The notes below the pieces were generated by a model that was given only the letters and a program-made list of their open reading frames with translations, was not told the origin of the DNA and did not search any database. Below are positions 8,334 to 17,582 of a stretch of 64,000 nt of DNA, one piece after another. Source of the DNA: Microcella putealis (GTDB lineage: Bacteria; Actinomycetota; Actinomycetes; Actinomycetales; Microbacteriaceae); contig NZ_SGWW01000005.1 of assembly GCF_004216575.1 (NCBI RefSeq), positions 1-64,000 of the forward strand, written 5' to 3'. Numbering within the stretch: the first letter of the stretch is position 1; every line of letters begins with the position of its first letter. A program made the position numbers and the translations under genes.

Positions 8334-9608
8334 TCAGGCACAGAACGCGCTGTTTTCGTCGCTCGCGCGGCACCACTCCCGCAGCCGCGCGACGCCCTGT
8401 TCGTGCTCGGCGAGCGTGTTCGAGAACTGCGTCTCGCCGGTGCGCAGGTCGATCGTGACGAAGTACAGCCACTCGCCGTCGGCGGGCGCCAGGGCTGCGT
8501 CGAGGGCGACGTCACCGGGGGCCGCGATGGGGCCAATGGGGAGGCCGGTGATCGCGTAGGTGTTGTACGGGTTGTCGTCTCCGAGCGCCTCGGCGCTCGA
8601 CCAGACCGAGCCGGTGTCACCCGTGCCGTACTGGGTCGCCGAGTCGAACTGCAGCATCATGTCGATCGCGAGCCGGTTCTGAATCACGCGCGACACCCGG
8701 TAGAAGTCCTCCTCCAGACGCGCTTCGCGCTGAATAAGGGAGGCGATGGTCAGAATGCGGTGGCGATCCTCGACGGCGACGCCGCGCGCATCCAATCGGG
8801 AGAACGTCTCGTTCACGAGGCGTTGGACGTGGTCGAGAGCGGTGAGGCCCGGCTCGAAGGTGTAGGTGGCCGGGAAGAGGTAGCCCTCGATGTTGGGCGC
8901 CTCGGCGGGGACCCCGAGCGCCTGCGGGTCGGCGATGGCCGCCTCGTAGTCCTCGAGCGGCACCCCCGTCGCCTCGGACAACGCCGCGATGACCTCGCCG
9001 GCGCGCAAGCCCTCGCGCACGAGGGCGCGGATCGTGATGATGTTCTCGGAATCGGCGAGTACGTCGAGCGCGGCCTGCGCCGACATCTCCTCCTCAAGCG
9101 GATAGGTGCCCGGCTGGAACTGGATGCTCGGGTCGGCCAGCAGCAGGTCGTAGAACGCGTCGAACGTCATGGTGACGCCCGCGTCGACGAGGTTCGTCGC
9201 GATATCGGAACCGATGTCACCCGGCTGGATCGCGAACAATACCTCGGTGCCGTTGCCGGTGCCCTCGTAGTCGTTCGGCAGCTCGATGCCGAGCACCTCG
9301 CGAATCTGCGGCTCGTAGTTCGACCAGGCCCACCACGCGGCGGCACCTGCACCACCGACGAGCACGAGGAAGACCGCGAGCAGCACCCACGGCCACTTTC
9401 GCCGCTTCTTCGGGCGCGATTCGCGGGATGCTCGCCCCCGGCCGGGCGCGGACGCGGCGATCGCGCGGGCGGCGCGCCGGCTGGTCGGTGCGGCCGCCGT
9501 CGCGCTCGGGTCGGCGCCGGTGTCAGCGGCAGGCTCGCCGTCGGGCTGCGTGCGGAAGATCGCGTCCCAGGCGTCGTTGTCGGCGTTGTCGGGGCGGGAA
9601 TCGGTCAC
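8334..9608 (-). CDS. mltG: Endolytic murein transglycosylase MltG
   Basis: This 424-residue single-pass membrane protein cuts nascent glycan strands and so sets peptidoglycan chain length. A charged cytosolic N-terminus of about 70 residues leads into a transmembrane helix (WPWVLLAVFLVLVGGAGAAA). A LysM-like region and the YceG catalytic domain follow. The catalytic Glu is in IASLIQREARLEEDF, and the conserved NPYNTYAITGLPIGPI motif is intact. It starts at GTG 9608, overlapping the ruvX stop by four bases. The clustering with ruvX and alaS upstream is conserved in many Gram-positives. Confidence 0.93.
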   Translation of the reverse strand: MTDSRPDNADNDAWDAIFRTQPDGEPAADTGADPSATAAAPTSRRAARAIAASAPGRGRASRESRPKKRRKWPWVLLAVFLVLVGGAGAAAWWAWSNYEPQIREVLGIELPNDYEGTGNGTEVLFAIQPGDIGSDIATNLVDAGVTMTFDAFYDLLLADPSIQFQPGTYPLEEEMSAQAALDVLADSENIITIRALVREGLRAGEVIAALSEATGVPLEDYEAAIADPQALGVPAEAPNIEGYLFPATYTFEPGLTALDHVQRLVNETFSRLDARGVAVEDRHRILTIASLIQREARLEEDFYRVSRVIQNRLAIDMMLQFDSATQYGTGDTGSVWSSAEALGDDNPYNTYAITGLPIGPIAAPGDVALDAALAPADGEWLYFVTIDLRTGETQFSNTLAEHEQGVARLREWCRASDENSAFCA

Positions 9609-10072
9609 GATGTCGGGTGTCCTCCGTCGGCCGTCAGGGTCACGCCGGGCGGCTCACCACGGGAGCGCTCATGATCGAGGGCGTGCTGGAGCAGGATAAC
9701 AGCGGCGACCTGGTCGACCACGTGCCTGCTCGACTTGGCGGTGCGCCCCGCCCCGTGCAGGGCGCGCTGCGCGGAGACCGTTGTGAGGCGCTCGTCGACG
9801 AGGCGCACCGCGAGACCGCGCTCGGCGAGGGCGGCCGCGAAGTCGCGCGCATCCGTCGTCGAGGGCGTGTCGCCGCCGCTCATCGAGAGGGGAAGCCCGA
9901 CGACGAGTTCGATCGCCTCGTGTTCGGCGGCGAGTGTCGCCACCCGATCGAGTGACCGCGCGTCGCGCGGCACCGTCTCGACGGGCGTCGCCAGCATGCC
10001 GTGCAGATCGCTGCGCGCGACGCCAACGCGGGCCTTCCCCACGTCGATGCCGAGCCGCACCCCCGAGCGCAC
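9605..10072 (-). CDS. ruvX: Putative pre-16S rRNA nuclease / Holliday junction resolvase-like protein
   Basis: This 155-residue YqgF-family protein has an RNase H-like fold. E. coli YqgF helps mature the 16S rRNA 5' end, while a resolvase role is debated. The N-terminal GIDVGKARVGVARSD holds the first catalytic Asp, VVGLPLSMSGGDT follows, and the last acidic motif lies in RLVDERLTTVSAQRAL and the HVVDQVAAVILLQ helix. The start is GTG, five bases after the alaS stop. It is in the alaS–ruvX–mltG order typical of bacteria. Confidence 0.92.
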   Translation of the reverse strand: MRSGVRLGIDVGKARVGVARSDLHGMLATPVETVPRDARSLDRVATLAAEHEAIELVVGLPLSMSGGDTPSTTDARDFAAALAERGLAVRLVDERLTTVSAQRALHGAGRTAKSSRHVVDQVAAVILLQHALDHERSRGEPPGVTLTADGGHPTS

Positions 10073-10077
10073 GCCGC

Positions 10078-12735
10078 TCAGCCCTGCAGGGCCTCGCGCA
10101 CCGCGGCCAAGGCGTCGCCCACGAGCTCGAGCTTCGGCCCGCCACCCTGGGCGAGGTCGTCCTTACCGCCGCCGCCACCGCCGAGTACCGCGGATGCGCG
10201 CTTCGCGAGCTCGCCGGCACGGGCGCCCGCGTCACGGGCCGTCGGCGTGGTCGCGACGATGACCGTCGCCTTGCCGCCGGCGTGGCCGGCGAGGGCGATG
10301 ACCGCGGCAGAACCCGCGAGGCGCTCGCGCACGCTCTGCGCGAGACTGCGCACGTCATCGGCCGAGCCGACGGCGCCGAGGTCGGCTGCGACGAGCTGCA
10401 CGGCGCCGACCGATTCGGCCGACTGCACGAGCGCGGGCACGCGCTCGGAGAGCTTCTGCGCCTCGAACTGCGCAATGCGCTTTTCAGCGGTCTTGAGCTG
10501 CTGCGACAGCTCGGCGATGCGGTCGACAAGGCTGTCGCGCGGAGTCTTCAGCTGAGCAGTGAGCTGCTGCACGAGCGCACGCTCGGTCGCGAACTCGCGG
10601 AACGCATCGAGGCCGACGAGGGCTTCGACGCGGCGGTTCGTCGACCCGACGCTCGATTCACTGACCAGGCTGATCATGCCGATCTCGGCCGAGCGCGACA
10701 CGTGAGTGCCCGCACAGAGCTCACGCGACCAAGGCCCGCCGATGTCGACAACGCGAACCCGGTCGCCGTACTTCTCGCCGAACAGCGCCATGGCGCCCAG
10801 GCTCTTCGCCTCGTCGAGACCCATCACGCGGGTCTCGACCTCGAGGTTGTCGCGCACCGCGATGTTGCTGATCTCCTCGATCTCGCTGCGCGTGTCGGGG
10901 CTCAGCGCCTGGTTCCAGCTGAAGTCAAGCCGCATGTAGCCGGCCTTGTTGTACGAGCCCGACTGGTGGGCGTCGTGGCCGAGCGTCTGCCGAAGCGCAG
11001 CGTGAATCACGTGCGTCGCCGAGTGCGCCTGTGTCGCGGCGCGACGGTAGTCGCCGTCGACCACGGTGCGAGCGCTCGAACCGACCGACACCTCGCCCGT
11101 GCGCACCTCGACGCGGTGGCTGACGAGCCCCGCGATGGGGCGCTGCACGTCGAGCACCTCGAGTTCGAAGCCCTCGCCGACAATCGTTCCCTCGTCGGCG
11201 TCTTGCCCACCCGACTCGGCGTAGAGCGTCGTCTCGGCGAGTATCACCTCGGCGAGCTGCCCGACGGTCGCGCGGTCGACGCTGACACCGTCGACGATGA
11301 TGCCGACGACCCGCGTCTCGGCCTCAAGCTCGTCGTAGCCCAGGAAGCGGGTCTCGCCGAGCGAGCGGAAGGCGCCGTACACCGAGACGTCGGCGAGCAC
11401 GGCCTTCTTCGACTTCGCGTCGGCCTTCGCGCGCGAGCGCTGCTCGGCCATCAAGCGGTCGAACGCCTCGCGGTCGACCGAAAGGCCAGCCTCCTCCGCC
11501 ATTTCCAGCGTGAGGTCGATCGGGAATCCGAAGGTGTCGTGCAATTGGAAGGCGGTGTCGCCGGCCAGCACGGAACCGCCACCCGTCTTCGTATCGGCGA
11601 CCGCGACATCCAGGATGCTCGTTCCGGCGACGAGGGTGCGCAAGAACGCATCCTCTTCGCCGAGGGCGAGGCGCGAGACGCGGTCGTAGTTCTGCGCGAC
11701 CTCGGGATAGGCGGCGCTCATCGCGTCACGCGATGCGGCGAACAGCGTGTCGAAGCTCGGCGCATCCACGCCGAGCAGGCGCATTGCGCGGATCGAGCGG
11801 CGCATGAGGCGACGCAAGATGTAGCCGCGGCCCTCGTTGCCGGGGGCGACGCCGTCGGTCATCAGCATGAGGCTGGAGCGCACGTGGTCGGCGATCACGC
11901 GCATCCGCACGTCGTCGTCGGGGTTCGCGCCGTAGCGACGCCCCGAGAGGGCGGCCGCGGCGTCGAGCACGGGGCGCACCTGGTCGATCTCGTACATGTT
12001 CTCGACGCCCTGCTTCAGGAACGCGACGCGCTCCATGCCCATGCCGGTGTCGATGTTTTTGTTCGGCAGCTCGCCCACGATGCGGAACTCGGTCTTCGAC
12101 CGCACGTCCTCAATGGCGTACTGCATGAAGACGAGGTTCCAGATTTCGATGTAGCGGGTGTCGTCGACGGCGGGGCCCCCCTCGGGGCCGTAGGCCGGGC
12201 CGCGGTCGAAGTAGATCTCGCTGCAGGGGCCAGCGGGGCCGGGCTGGCCGGTCGACCAGTAGTTGTCTTCCTTGCCCATCGACTGAATGCGCTCGTCGGG
12301 GAGGCCGGCGATCTTCTTCCAGAGCTGGCGCGCCTCGTCGTCGTCTTCGTAGACGGTGACCCAGAGGTCCTTTTCGGCAAAGCCGAGACCGCCGTCGGAC
12401 TCGGGGGTCGTGAGCAGCTCCCACGCGTAGGTGATGGCGCCCTCTTTGAAGTAGTCGCCGAACGAGAAGTTGCCGTTCATCTGGAAGAACGTGCCGTGGC
12501 GGGTGGTCTTCCCCACCTCTTCGATGTCGTTCGTGCGAATGCACTTCTGCACACTGGTGGCGCGCGGGTACGGCGCGGGAACAACGCCCGTCAGGTAGGG
12601 GATGAACGGCACCATTCCCGCGATCGTGAACATGACCGTGGGGTCATCGGCGATCAGGGAGGCGCTGGGGACGACGGTGTGGCCGCGCTGCCCGAAGAAG
12701 TCGAGCCAGCGGCGCTGAATGTCAGCGGTCTGCAC
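10078..12735 (-). CDS. alaS: Alanyl-tRNA synthetase
   Basis: This 885-residue enzyme charges tRNA-Ala and clears mischarged Ser and Gly. The start is GTG with the family N-terminus MQTADIQRRWLDFFGQRGH. The class II core occupies about residues 1–460 (RHGTFFQMNGNFSFGDYFK). The editing domain shows HSATHVIHAAL and CAGTHVSRSAEIG zinc ligands. A coiled coil and the C-Ala domain with GGGGGGKDDLAQGGG end the protein. Its ribosome site overlaps the end of the small upstream membrane-protein gene, so translation may be coupled. Confidence 0.97.
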   Translation of the reverse strand: MQTADIQRRWLDFFGQRGHTVVPSASLIADDPTVMFTIAGMVPFIPYLTGVVPAPYPRATSVQKCIRTNDIEEVGKTTRHGTFFQMNGNFSFGDYFKEGAITYAWELLTTPESDGGLGFAEKDLWVTVYEDDDEARQLWKKIAGLPDERIQSMGKEDNYWSTGQPGPAGPCSEIYFDRGPAYGPEGGPAVDDTRYIEIWNLVFMQYAIEDVRSKTEFRIVGELPNKNIDTGMGMERVAFLKQGVENMYEIDQVRPVLDAAAALSGRRYGANPDDDVRMRVIADHVRSSLMLMTDGVAPGNEGRGYILRRLMRRSIRAMRLLGVDAPSFDTLFAASRDAMSAAYPEVAQNYDRVSRLALGEEDAFLRTLVAGTSILDVAVADTKTGGGSVLAGDTAFQLHDTFGFPIDLTLEMAEEAGLSVDREAFDRLMAEQRSRAKADAKSKKAVLADVSVYGAFRSLGETRFLGYDELEAETRVVGIIVDGVSVDRATVGQLAEVILAETTLYAESGGQDADEGTIVGEGFELEVLDVQRPIAGLVSHRVEVRTGEVSVGSSARTVVDGDYRRAATQAHSATHVIHAALRQTLGHDAHQSGSYNKAGYMRLDFSWNQALSPDTRSEIEEISNIAVRDNLEVETRVMGLDEAKSLGAMALFGEKYGDRVRVVDIGGPWSRELCAGTHVSRSAEIGMISLVSESSVGSTNRRVEALVGLDAFREFATERALVQQLTAQLKTPRDSLVDRIAELSQQLKTAEKRIAQFEAQKLSERVPALVQSAESVGAVQLVAADLGAVGSADDVRSLAQSVRERLAGSAAVIALAGHAGGKATVIVATTPTARDAGARAGELAKRASAVLGGGGGGKDDLAQGGGPKLELVGDALAAVREALQG

Positions 12736-12741
12736 CTTCGG

Positions 12742-12969
12742 TTACTTCAGCTTGTTCGAGAGGTCGGCGATGGTGTCTTCCGCCTCAGCGACAGCCGCGC
12801 GCAGCTCGGCTTCGCGCTGCTTGTAGCCATCAATGACCGCCGAACCGAATTCGCGTGCGCGGCTGTCGACCTCGTCGAAGAAGTGGGCACCCTGCTCGGT
12901 GCGGGAGTACTGGTGGGCGGCAACAGCGCCGACCGCCACGCCGACGATGAACCAGAGGGCGTTCTTCAT
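12742..12969 (-). CDS. Small membrane-anchored protein of unknown function
   Basis: I do not recognise a named function. The 75-residue product starts MKNALWFIVGVAVGAVAAHQ, a single N-terminal transmembrane helix with a glycine-zipper look. A charged helical tail ending in LSNKLK follows and probably forms a coiled coil. The ATG at 12969 follows a clear AAGGAG site; a longer frame to 13017 has no such site. It lies between rpsD and alaS, seven bases before alaS. Small proteins of this type are common at this position in Microbacteriaceae. Confidence 0.75.
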   Translation of the reverse strand: MKNALWFIVGVAVGAVAAHQYSRTEQGAHFFDEVDSRAREFGSAVIDGYKQREAELRAAVAEAEDTIADLSNKLK

Positions 12970-13050
12970 GAGGAGCTCCTTACCGGGTGGTGGGCATACG
13001 CAAATCAGTGCGCACACGGGCAGTGACCCAGCCTAGCGGCCCCGGGAACG

Positions 13051-13089
13051 CCGACGGGGGCCCAGCCACAGTGGCTGAGCCCCCGTCGG
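13051..13089 (-). terminator. Hairpin terminator after rpsD
   Basis: Two 18-base arms (13051–13068 and 13072–13089) pair with a single mismatch around a three-base loop. The hairpin lies 26 bases past the rpsD stop on the minus strand. No T-run follows, as is usual for stem-only terminators in high-GC actinobacteria. It separates rpsD from the small membrane-protein gene and alaS. Confidence 0.8.
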
Positions 13090-13114
13090 GATGCTCGGTG
13101 TGAGAGGCCTCGCG

Positions 13115-13744
13115 TTAGCGGGCGGCGTAGTACTCGACGACGAGCTGAACTTCACACGTCACGGGCACCTCGGCGCGCTTCGGGCGACGCACGAGGCGGG
13201 CCTGCAGCTTGTCGAGCTCGACCTCGAGGTAACCAGGGGTCTTCGGCAGCACGTCGACGTGGCCACCGGCGGCGGCGACCTGGAACGGCTCCATGCCCTC
13301 GCTCTTCGGCTTGACGTGGATGAGCTGGCCCGGCTTCACGCGGAACGACGGGCGGTCAACGAGCTGGCCGTCGACGAGGATGTGGCGGTGCACGACCATC
13401 TGGCGGGCCTGGGCGGTGGTGCGGGCGAAGCCTGCGCGAAGCACGAGGGCGTCGAGGCGCATCTCGAGCAGCTCGACCAGGTTCTCACCGGTCATGCCCT
13501 CGGTGCGGCGGGCCTCCTGGAAGACGTTGCGCAGCTGCGCCTCGCGGATGCCGTACTGGGCGCGCAGACGCTGCTTCTCGCGCAGACGAACCGCGTAGTC
13601 GCTGTCCTGCTTGCGGCGGGTGCGGCCGTGCTCACCCGGGCCGTAGGGGCGCTTCTCGAGGTACTTGGCAGCCTTCGGGGTGAGGGCGATGCCGAGCGAG
13701 CGCGAGAGGCGGGTCTTGCTGCGGGTACGTGACTTAGTCGACAC
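13115..13744 (-). CDS. rpsD: 30S ribosomal protein S4
   Basis: S4 (209 residues) nucleates 30S assembly by binding the 5' domain of 16S rRNA. The N-terminus TKSRTRSKTRLSRSLGIALT and the conserved segment GENLVELLEMRLDALVLRAG are diagnostic, and the S4 RNA-binding fold covers about residues 100–165 (ARQMVVHRHILVDGQLVDRP). Here it stands alone, not in the rpsM–rpsK–rpoA operon, as in many Micrococcales. It lacks the N-terminal zinc Cys cluster found in some S4 proteins. A leader of more than 100 bases precedes it. Confidence 0.97.
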   Translation of the reverse strand: MSTKSRTRSKTRLSRSLGIALTPKAAKYLEKRPYGPGEHGRTRRKQDSDYAVRLREKQRLRAQYGIREAQLRNVFQEARRTEGMTGENLVELLEMRLDALVLRAGFARTTAQARQMVVHRHILVDGQLVDRPSFRVKPGQLIHVKPKSEGMEPFQVAAAGGHVDVLPKTPGYLEVELDKLQARLVRRPKRAEVPVTCEVQLVVEYYAAR

Positions 13745-13893
13745 GAAGTGGTTCCTTCCTGACGTGGCCGCGGCGTTCGCGACTCACGGACGTACATCCC
13801 GCCTGCCTACCCGGGCGCACGTCGCAGCGTTCCGGAGGATCCGTGAGGAAAGGGTGGGATGTGCTCGTGACCTGACGAGCCGGTAAAGCTTAG
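13745..13893 (-). promoter_or_regulatory. Structured rpsD leader region
   Basis: The region upstream of rpsD holds no ORF. Eight-base arms TCCGTGAG (13840–13847) and CTCACGGA (13783–13790) are exact complements and enclose a C/G-rich inner region. A possible -10 hexamer TAAGCT lies at 13888–13893 on the minus strand. That would give a leader of about 130 bases, long for a ribosomal protein gene. An autoregulatory S4 leader is possible but is my inference from the structure alone. Confidence 0.4.
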
Positions 13894-13941
13894 CAGAGTG
13901 GGGCTCTGACGCCCGTGCGGGGGCGAGCGCGCTGCCCTCGC

Positions 13942-15288
13942 TCAGCTCTCGGCCTCGCGACCGCGAATGATCGCGCGCAACTTCTCGAGCCGTGCGGCGA
14001 TGTCGCGCTCGACGCCGCGCGCCGTGGGCCGGTAGTACTCGCGGCCCGCGAGGCGGTCGGGCAGATACTGCTGGGTCGAGACGCCGTGTGACTCGTCGTG
14101 TGGGTAGCGGTAGCCCTTTCCGTGGCCGAGCGCCTTGGCGCCCGGGTAGTGCGCGTCGCGCAGGTGCGCCGGCACGACCCCCGCCTTGCCCGCCCGCACG
14201 TCAGCGAGCGCGGCGTCGATGCCGAGGTAGGCGGCGTTCGACTTTGGCGCGGTCGCGAGGTAGACGACGGCCTCGGCGAGCGGGATGCGCCCCTCGGGCA
14301 TTCCGATGAGCTGCACGGCCTGGGCGGCAGCGACCGCGAGGGGAAGCGCCTGAGGGTCGGCGACCCCGATGTCTTCCGCGGCCGAGATGATGACGCGGCG
14401 TGCGATAAACCGGGGATCCTCCCCCGCCTCGATCATGCGCGCGAGGTAGTGCAGCGCCGCGTCGGGGTCACTGCCCCGAATCGACTTGATGAAGGCGCTG
14501 ATGACGTCGTAGTGCTCGTCGCCCGCGCGGTCGTAGCGCAACAGCGCCCGGTCGACGGCGGCGGAGACCGCCTCCGCCGTGATGATCGGATGCTCGTCCT
14601 CGTCATCGGCGGTCGCGACGGCCGTCTGCGCGGCCGCCTCCAGCGCTGTCAGCGCGCGACGGGCATCCCCCGATGCGAGGCGAACGAGCGCCGCCCTCGC
14701 CTCTGCGTCGAGAGCGACGCGGCCCGCGAGTCCGCGTGGGTCGTCGACGGCGCGGTCAACGAGCATGCCGAGGTCGTCGTCTTCGAGAGTCTTGAGGGTG
14801 AGCAGCAGGCTGCGGCTCAGCAGCGGCGAGATGACCGAGAAGCTCGGGTTCTCGGTCGTGGCCGCAATGAGCACGACCCAGCCGTTTTCGACGCCCGGAA
14901 GGAGCGCATCCTGTTGCGCCTTGGTGAAGCGGTGAATCTCGTCGAGAAACAGCACCGTCGTCGAGCCGTACAGATCGCGATCGCTGAGGGCGCGTTCCAT
15001 CACCTCGCGCACGTCTTTCACCCCGGCGGTGATCGCCGACAGCTCGACGAATCGGCGCCCCGACTGTCGGGCGATCGCCTGCGCCAGCGTGGTCTTGCCG
15101 GTGCCGGGTGGGCCCCAGAGAATCACCGAGACCGCGCTCGGTGTCGACGTCGGGTCGTCAGAGGCAAGCGCCACGAGTGGCGACCCCGGGCCCAGCAAGT
15201 GCGACTGCCCCGCGACCTCGTCGAGTCGGGTCGGACGCATGCGCACGGCGAGCGGCGTCTGCCCGCGGTGGAGTCCCTGTTGCGTCAC
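13942..15288 (-). CDS. rarA: Replication-associated recombination protein A (MgsA/RarA AAA+ ATPase)
   Basis: This 448-residue AAA+ ATPase, related to clamp loaders and to eukaryotic WRNIP1, acts at stalled replication forks. It has the N-terminal [18 protein letters not shown], Walker [13 protein letters not shown] (about residues 55–66), Walker [21 protein letters not shown], and sensor 1 AATTENPSF. The C-terminal tetramerisation part contains [19 protein letters not shown]-like sequence (here [17 protein letters not shown]) and [18 protein letters not shown]. The start is GTG. It stands alone between the rpsD leader and a divergent cyclophilin gene. Confidence 0.94.
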   Translation of the reverse strand: MTQQGLHRGQTPLAVRMRPTRLDEVAGQSHLLGPGSPLVALASDDPTSTPSAVSVILWGPPGTGKTTLAQAIARQSGRRFVELSAITAGVKDVREVMERALSDRDLYGSTTVLFLDEIHRFTKAQQDALLPGVENGWVVLIAATTENPSFSVISPLLSRSLLLTLKTLEDDDLGMLVDRAVDDPRGLAGRVALDAEARAALVRLASGDARRALTALEAAAQTAVATADDEDEHPIITAEAVSAAVDRALLRYDRAGDEHYDVISAFIKSIRGSDPDAALHYLARMIEAGEDPRFIARRVIISAAEDIGVADPQALPLAVAAAQAVQLIGMPEGRIPLAEAVVYLATAPKSNAAYLGIDAALADVRAGKAGVVPAHLRDAHYPGAKALGHGKGYRYPHDESHGVSTQQYLPDRLAGREYYRPTARGVERDIAARLEKLRAIIRGREAES

Positions 15289-15379
15289 CCGACCAGGCTA
15301 GTCGGGCGCGGCGACAGGGCACCGGGGCGCTCGACTAGAGTTCGACGCGGTGAGTTGACCCGCACACGAAGGAGCGCGC

Positions 15380-16150
15380 ATGGCCCAGGCGTCGTCGAAG
15401 GATCGCGAAGCACGCGAGAGGCTGCGTCGGTACCAGGCGCGCCAGACCGTGCACGACGGGGCGTTGCGCCGCCGTCGCCGCGACAACATCGCGAGCCTGA
15501 TCGCGGTCGTGGCGGCCGCCGCCATCGCGAGCGGCGCCCTCCTCGCCTACCAATTCGGCCCCGGCGCGCCCGAGCCCGAGCCCTCAGCGAGCGCGTCACC
15601 GACGCCTGAGCCCACGGCCGAGGCGCCCGACCCCGCGCTCAGCGAGGACCGCACCTGGACGGGAGCCCTCACGCTCAACGACGAGGTGGAGCTCGGCATC
15701 GAGCTCGACGGCGCCGCGGCCCCGCAGGCCGTCGCCGCGGTGACCACGCTCATCACCGACGGCTTCTACGACGGACTCAGCTGCCACCGCCTGACCTCGG
15801 GCAACATCTTCGTGCTGCAGTGCGGCGACCCGGCCGGTGACGGCACCGGCGGCCCCGACTTCCGCTTCGGACCGGTCGAGAACGCCCCGGCCGACAGCCT
15901 CTACTCGGCGGGCACGATCGCGATGGCGCGTGCCGGCGGCGACGCCTTCAGCATGGGTAGCCAATTCTTCATCGTGTACGGCGACTCGGCGATTCCGACC
16001 GACGCCGCCGGCGGCTACACGGTGATCGGCGAGGTGACCTCGGGGCTCGACGAGCTCACGAACACAATCGTGGCCGGCGGAATCGAGGGCGGCGCCCCGG
16101 ATGGCGCCCCGCGCATCCCCACCACGATCACCTCCATCACGATCGAGTAG
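15380..16150 (+). CDS. Membrane-anchored cyclophilin-type peptidyl-prolyl isomerase
   Basis: This 256-residue protein should catalyse proline cis/trans isomerisation outside the membrane. A charged N-terminus is followed by one transmembrane helix (about residues 38–58). A Pro/Glu/Ala-rich linker then leads to a cyclophilin domain with LSCHRLTSGNIFVLQCGDP, GTIAMARAGGDAFSMGSQFF and a closing YTVIGEVTSGLDEL. The usual catalytic Arg of the FHRV motif appears as CHRL, and the QFFI motif is intact. An AAGGAG site precedes the ATG, and a TAGAGT hexamer at 15334–15339 may be the -10. The rarA gene is divergent. Confidence 0.88.
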   Translation: MAQASSKDREARERLRRYQARQTVHDGALRRRRRDNIASLIAVVAAAAIASGALLAYQFGPGAPEPEPSASASPTPEPTAEAPDPALSEDRTWTGALTLNDEVELGIELDGAAAPQAVAAVTTLITDGFYDGLSCHRLTSGNIFVLQCGDPAGDGTGGPDFRFGPVENAPADSLYSAGTIAMARAGGDAFSMGSQFFIVYGDSAIPTDAAGGYTVIGEVTSGLDELTNTIVAGGIEGGAPDGAPRIPTTITSITIE

Positions 16151-16263
16151 CGATGCCGCGTGCGGCGGCGTCCTGGCCGTCGGGCGCGCGCGCCCGTGGA
16201 ATATGCTGAACCCCGCCCGCAGGGCACTCCCTGCGCTCCCCCGTCGATGAGGAAGATGCACCC

Positions 16264-17496
16264 GTGGCTGTGAACGACCAGACGACCTTCGGCCGAGTGG
16301 ACGAGACGGGCACCGTTTTCGTGACGGATGACGGCGTCGAACGCGCGGTCGGCCAGTACCCCGATGGCACCCCGGAGGAGGCGCTCGCCTACTTCACCCG
16401 CAAGTACGTTGAGCTCGAGACCCAGGTCGCGCTCGTTGAGCAGCGCGCCCGCGGCGGCGCACCGGCCGCCGACGTCGCGAAGACCGTGACGGCTCTGCGC
16501 ACGACGCTCACCGACGCGGCTGCCGTGGGCGACCTTCCGGCGCTCCGTACACGCTTGGATGCCCTCGGCGGCGCCGTTGAGAAGCTCACGGAGGAGCAGC
16601 AGGCCGAGGCTCAGGCCGCACTCGAGGCGGCCATCAGCGAGCGCACCGCCATCGTCGCCGAGGCCGAGGCCCTTGCCGCAAAAGACCCGCAGTCGATTCA
16701 GTGGAAGCAGGCCACCGCGCAGATGGAGGCGCTGTTCACCCGCTGGAAGGAACACCAGCAGACCGGCCCGCGCCTTCCGAAGAAGCAGGCCGACGATCTC
16801 TGGAAGCGATTCCGCGCCGCCCGAGGCACTCTCGACCAGAACCGCCGCGCCTTCTTCGCGAACCTCGACGCCGAGCACAAGGGCGCCAAGCAGGCGAAGC
16901 AAGCGCTGATCACCAAAGCGGAGGCGCTCGCCTCGCAGGGCGCCGCCGGCATCCCTGCCTATCGCCGTCTGCTCGACGAGTGGAAGGCCGCGGGTCGCGC
17001 CGGCAAGAAGGTTGACGACGCCCTGTGGGCCGCATTCAAGGCCGCGGGCGACGTGCTGTACCAGGCGAAGTCTGAGGTCGACGCGCGCGAAAACGAAGAG
17101 TTCCAGGGCAACCTCGAGCAGAAGCTGGCGCTGCTCGCCGAGGCCGAGTCGCTGCTCACTGCCACCGACCGCGTGGTCGCGCGCAACACGCTCACGAACA
17201 TCCAGCGCCGCTGGGACGCGATCGGCAAGGTGCCCCGCGAGCAGGTGCGCGTCGTTGAAGACCGCCTGCGCAAAATCGAACAGGCCGTGAAGTCGCTCGA
17301 AGAGGCGCACTGGCAGAAGTCTGACCCCGAAAAGAAGGCGCGCTCGGAGGGCCTGGCCGCCCAGCTGCACGACGCGATCGCTCAGCTGGAAGCTCAGCTG
17401 GCCGAGGCCAAGGCGGCGAAGAATACGGCGGCCGTCGCCGAGCTCACCGAGTCGCTCGAGGCGCGGCGCGCGTGGCTCGCCGCCGTCGGCGAGTAA
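16264..17496 (+). CDS. DUF349 domain-containing coiled-coil protein
   Basis: The 410-residue product is a highly charged helical protein with repeated DUF349 units. A short globular start (VNDQTTFGRVDETGTVFVT) is followed by long Ala/Glu/Lys-rich helices with repeating W-K and FxxxR patterns such as WKEAGRAGKKVDDALWAAF-like stretches (here WKAAGRAGKKVDDALWAAF). The biochemical role of the family is unknown. The start is GTG. In the 113-base gap upstream, TATGCT at 16202–16207 may be a -10, and a seven-pair hairpin lies at 16218–16235. It sits next to rel, as in many actinobacteria. Confidence 0.85.
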   Translation: MAVNDQTTFGRVDETGTVFVTDDGVERAVGQYPDGTPEEALAYFTRKYVELETQVALVEQRARGGAPAADVAKTVTALRTTLTDAAAVGDLPALRTRLDALGGAVEKLTEEQQAEAQAALEAAISERTAIVAEAEALAAKDPQSIQWKQATAQMEALFTRWKEHQQTGPRLPKKQADDLWKRFRAARGTLDQNRRAFFANLDAEHKGAKQAKQALITKAEALASQGAAGIPAYRRLLDEWKAAGRAGKKVDDALWAAFKAAGDVLYQAKSEVDARENEEFQGNLEQKLALLAEAESLLTATDRVVARNTLTNIQRRWDAIGKVPREQVRVVEDRLRKIEQAVKSLEEAHWQKSDPEKKARSEGLAAQLHDAIAQLEAQLAEAKAAKNTAAVAELTESLEARRAWLAAVGE

Positions 17497-17582
17497 CGAG
17501 GCAGTTTTCCCCAGGCGGCAGTTATCCCCCGGTTCGGATGCTCGGGTCGCCGCCCGGGGACGCCGCGCGCACACTGCGCCCC

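Noticed and set aside
9934-13026. Very long plus-strand open frame opposite alaS and ruvX
   Set aside because: It is the antisense shadow of alaS, kept open by high third-position GC. It has no ribosome site or recognisable domain, and the minus strand carries intact AlaS and RuvX motifs.
13942-15288. rarA as a second DNA polymerase clamp-loader or RuvB copy
   Set aside because: The [16 protein letters not shown] start and the C-terminal tetramerisation region fit RarA/MgsA; a true RuvB with its own motifs is at 23781–24806.
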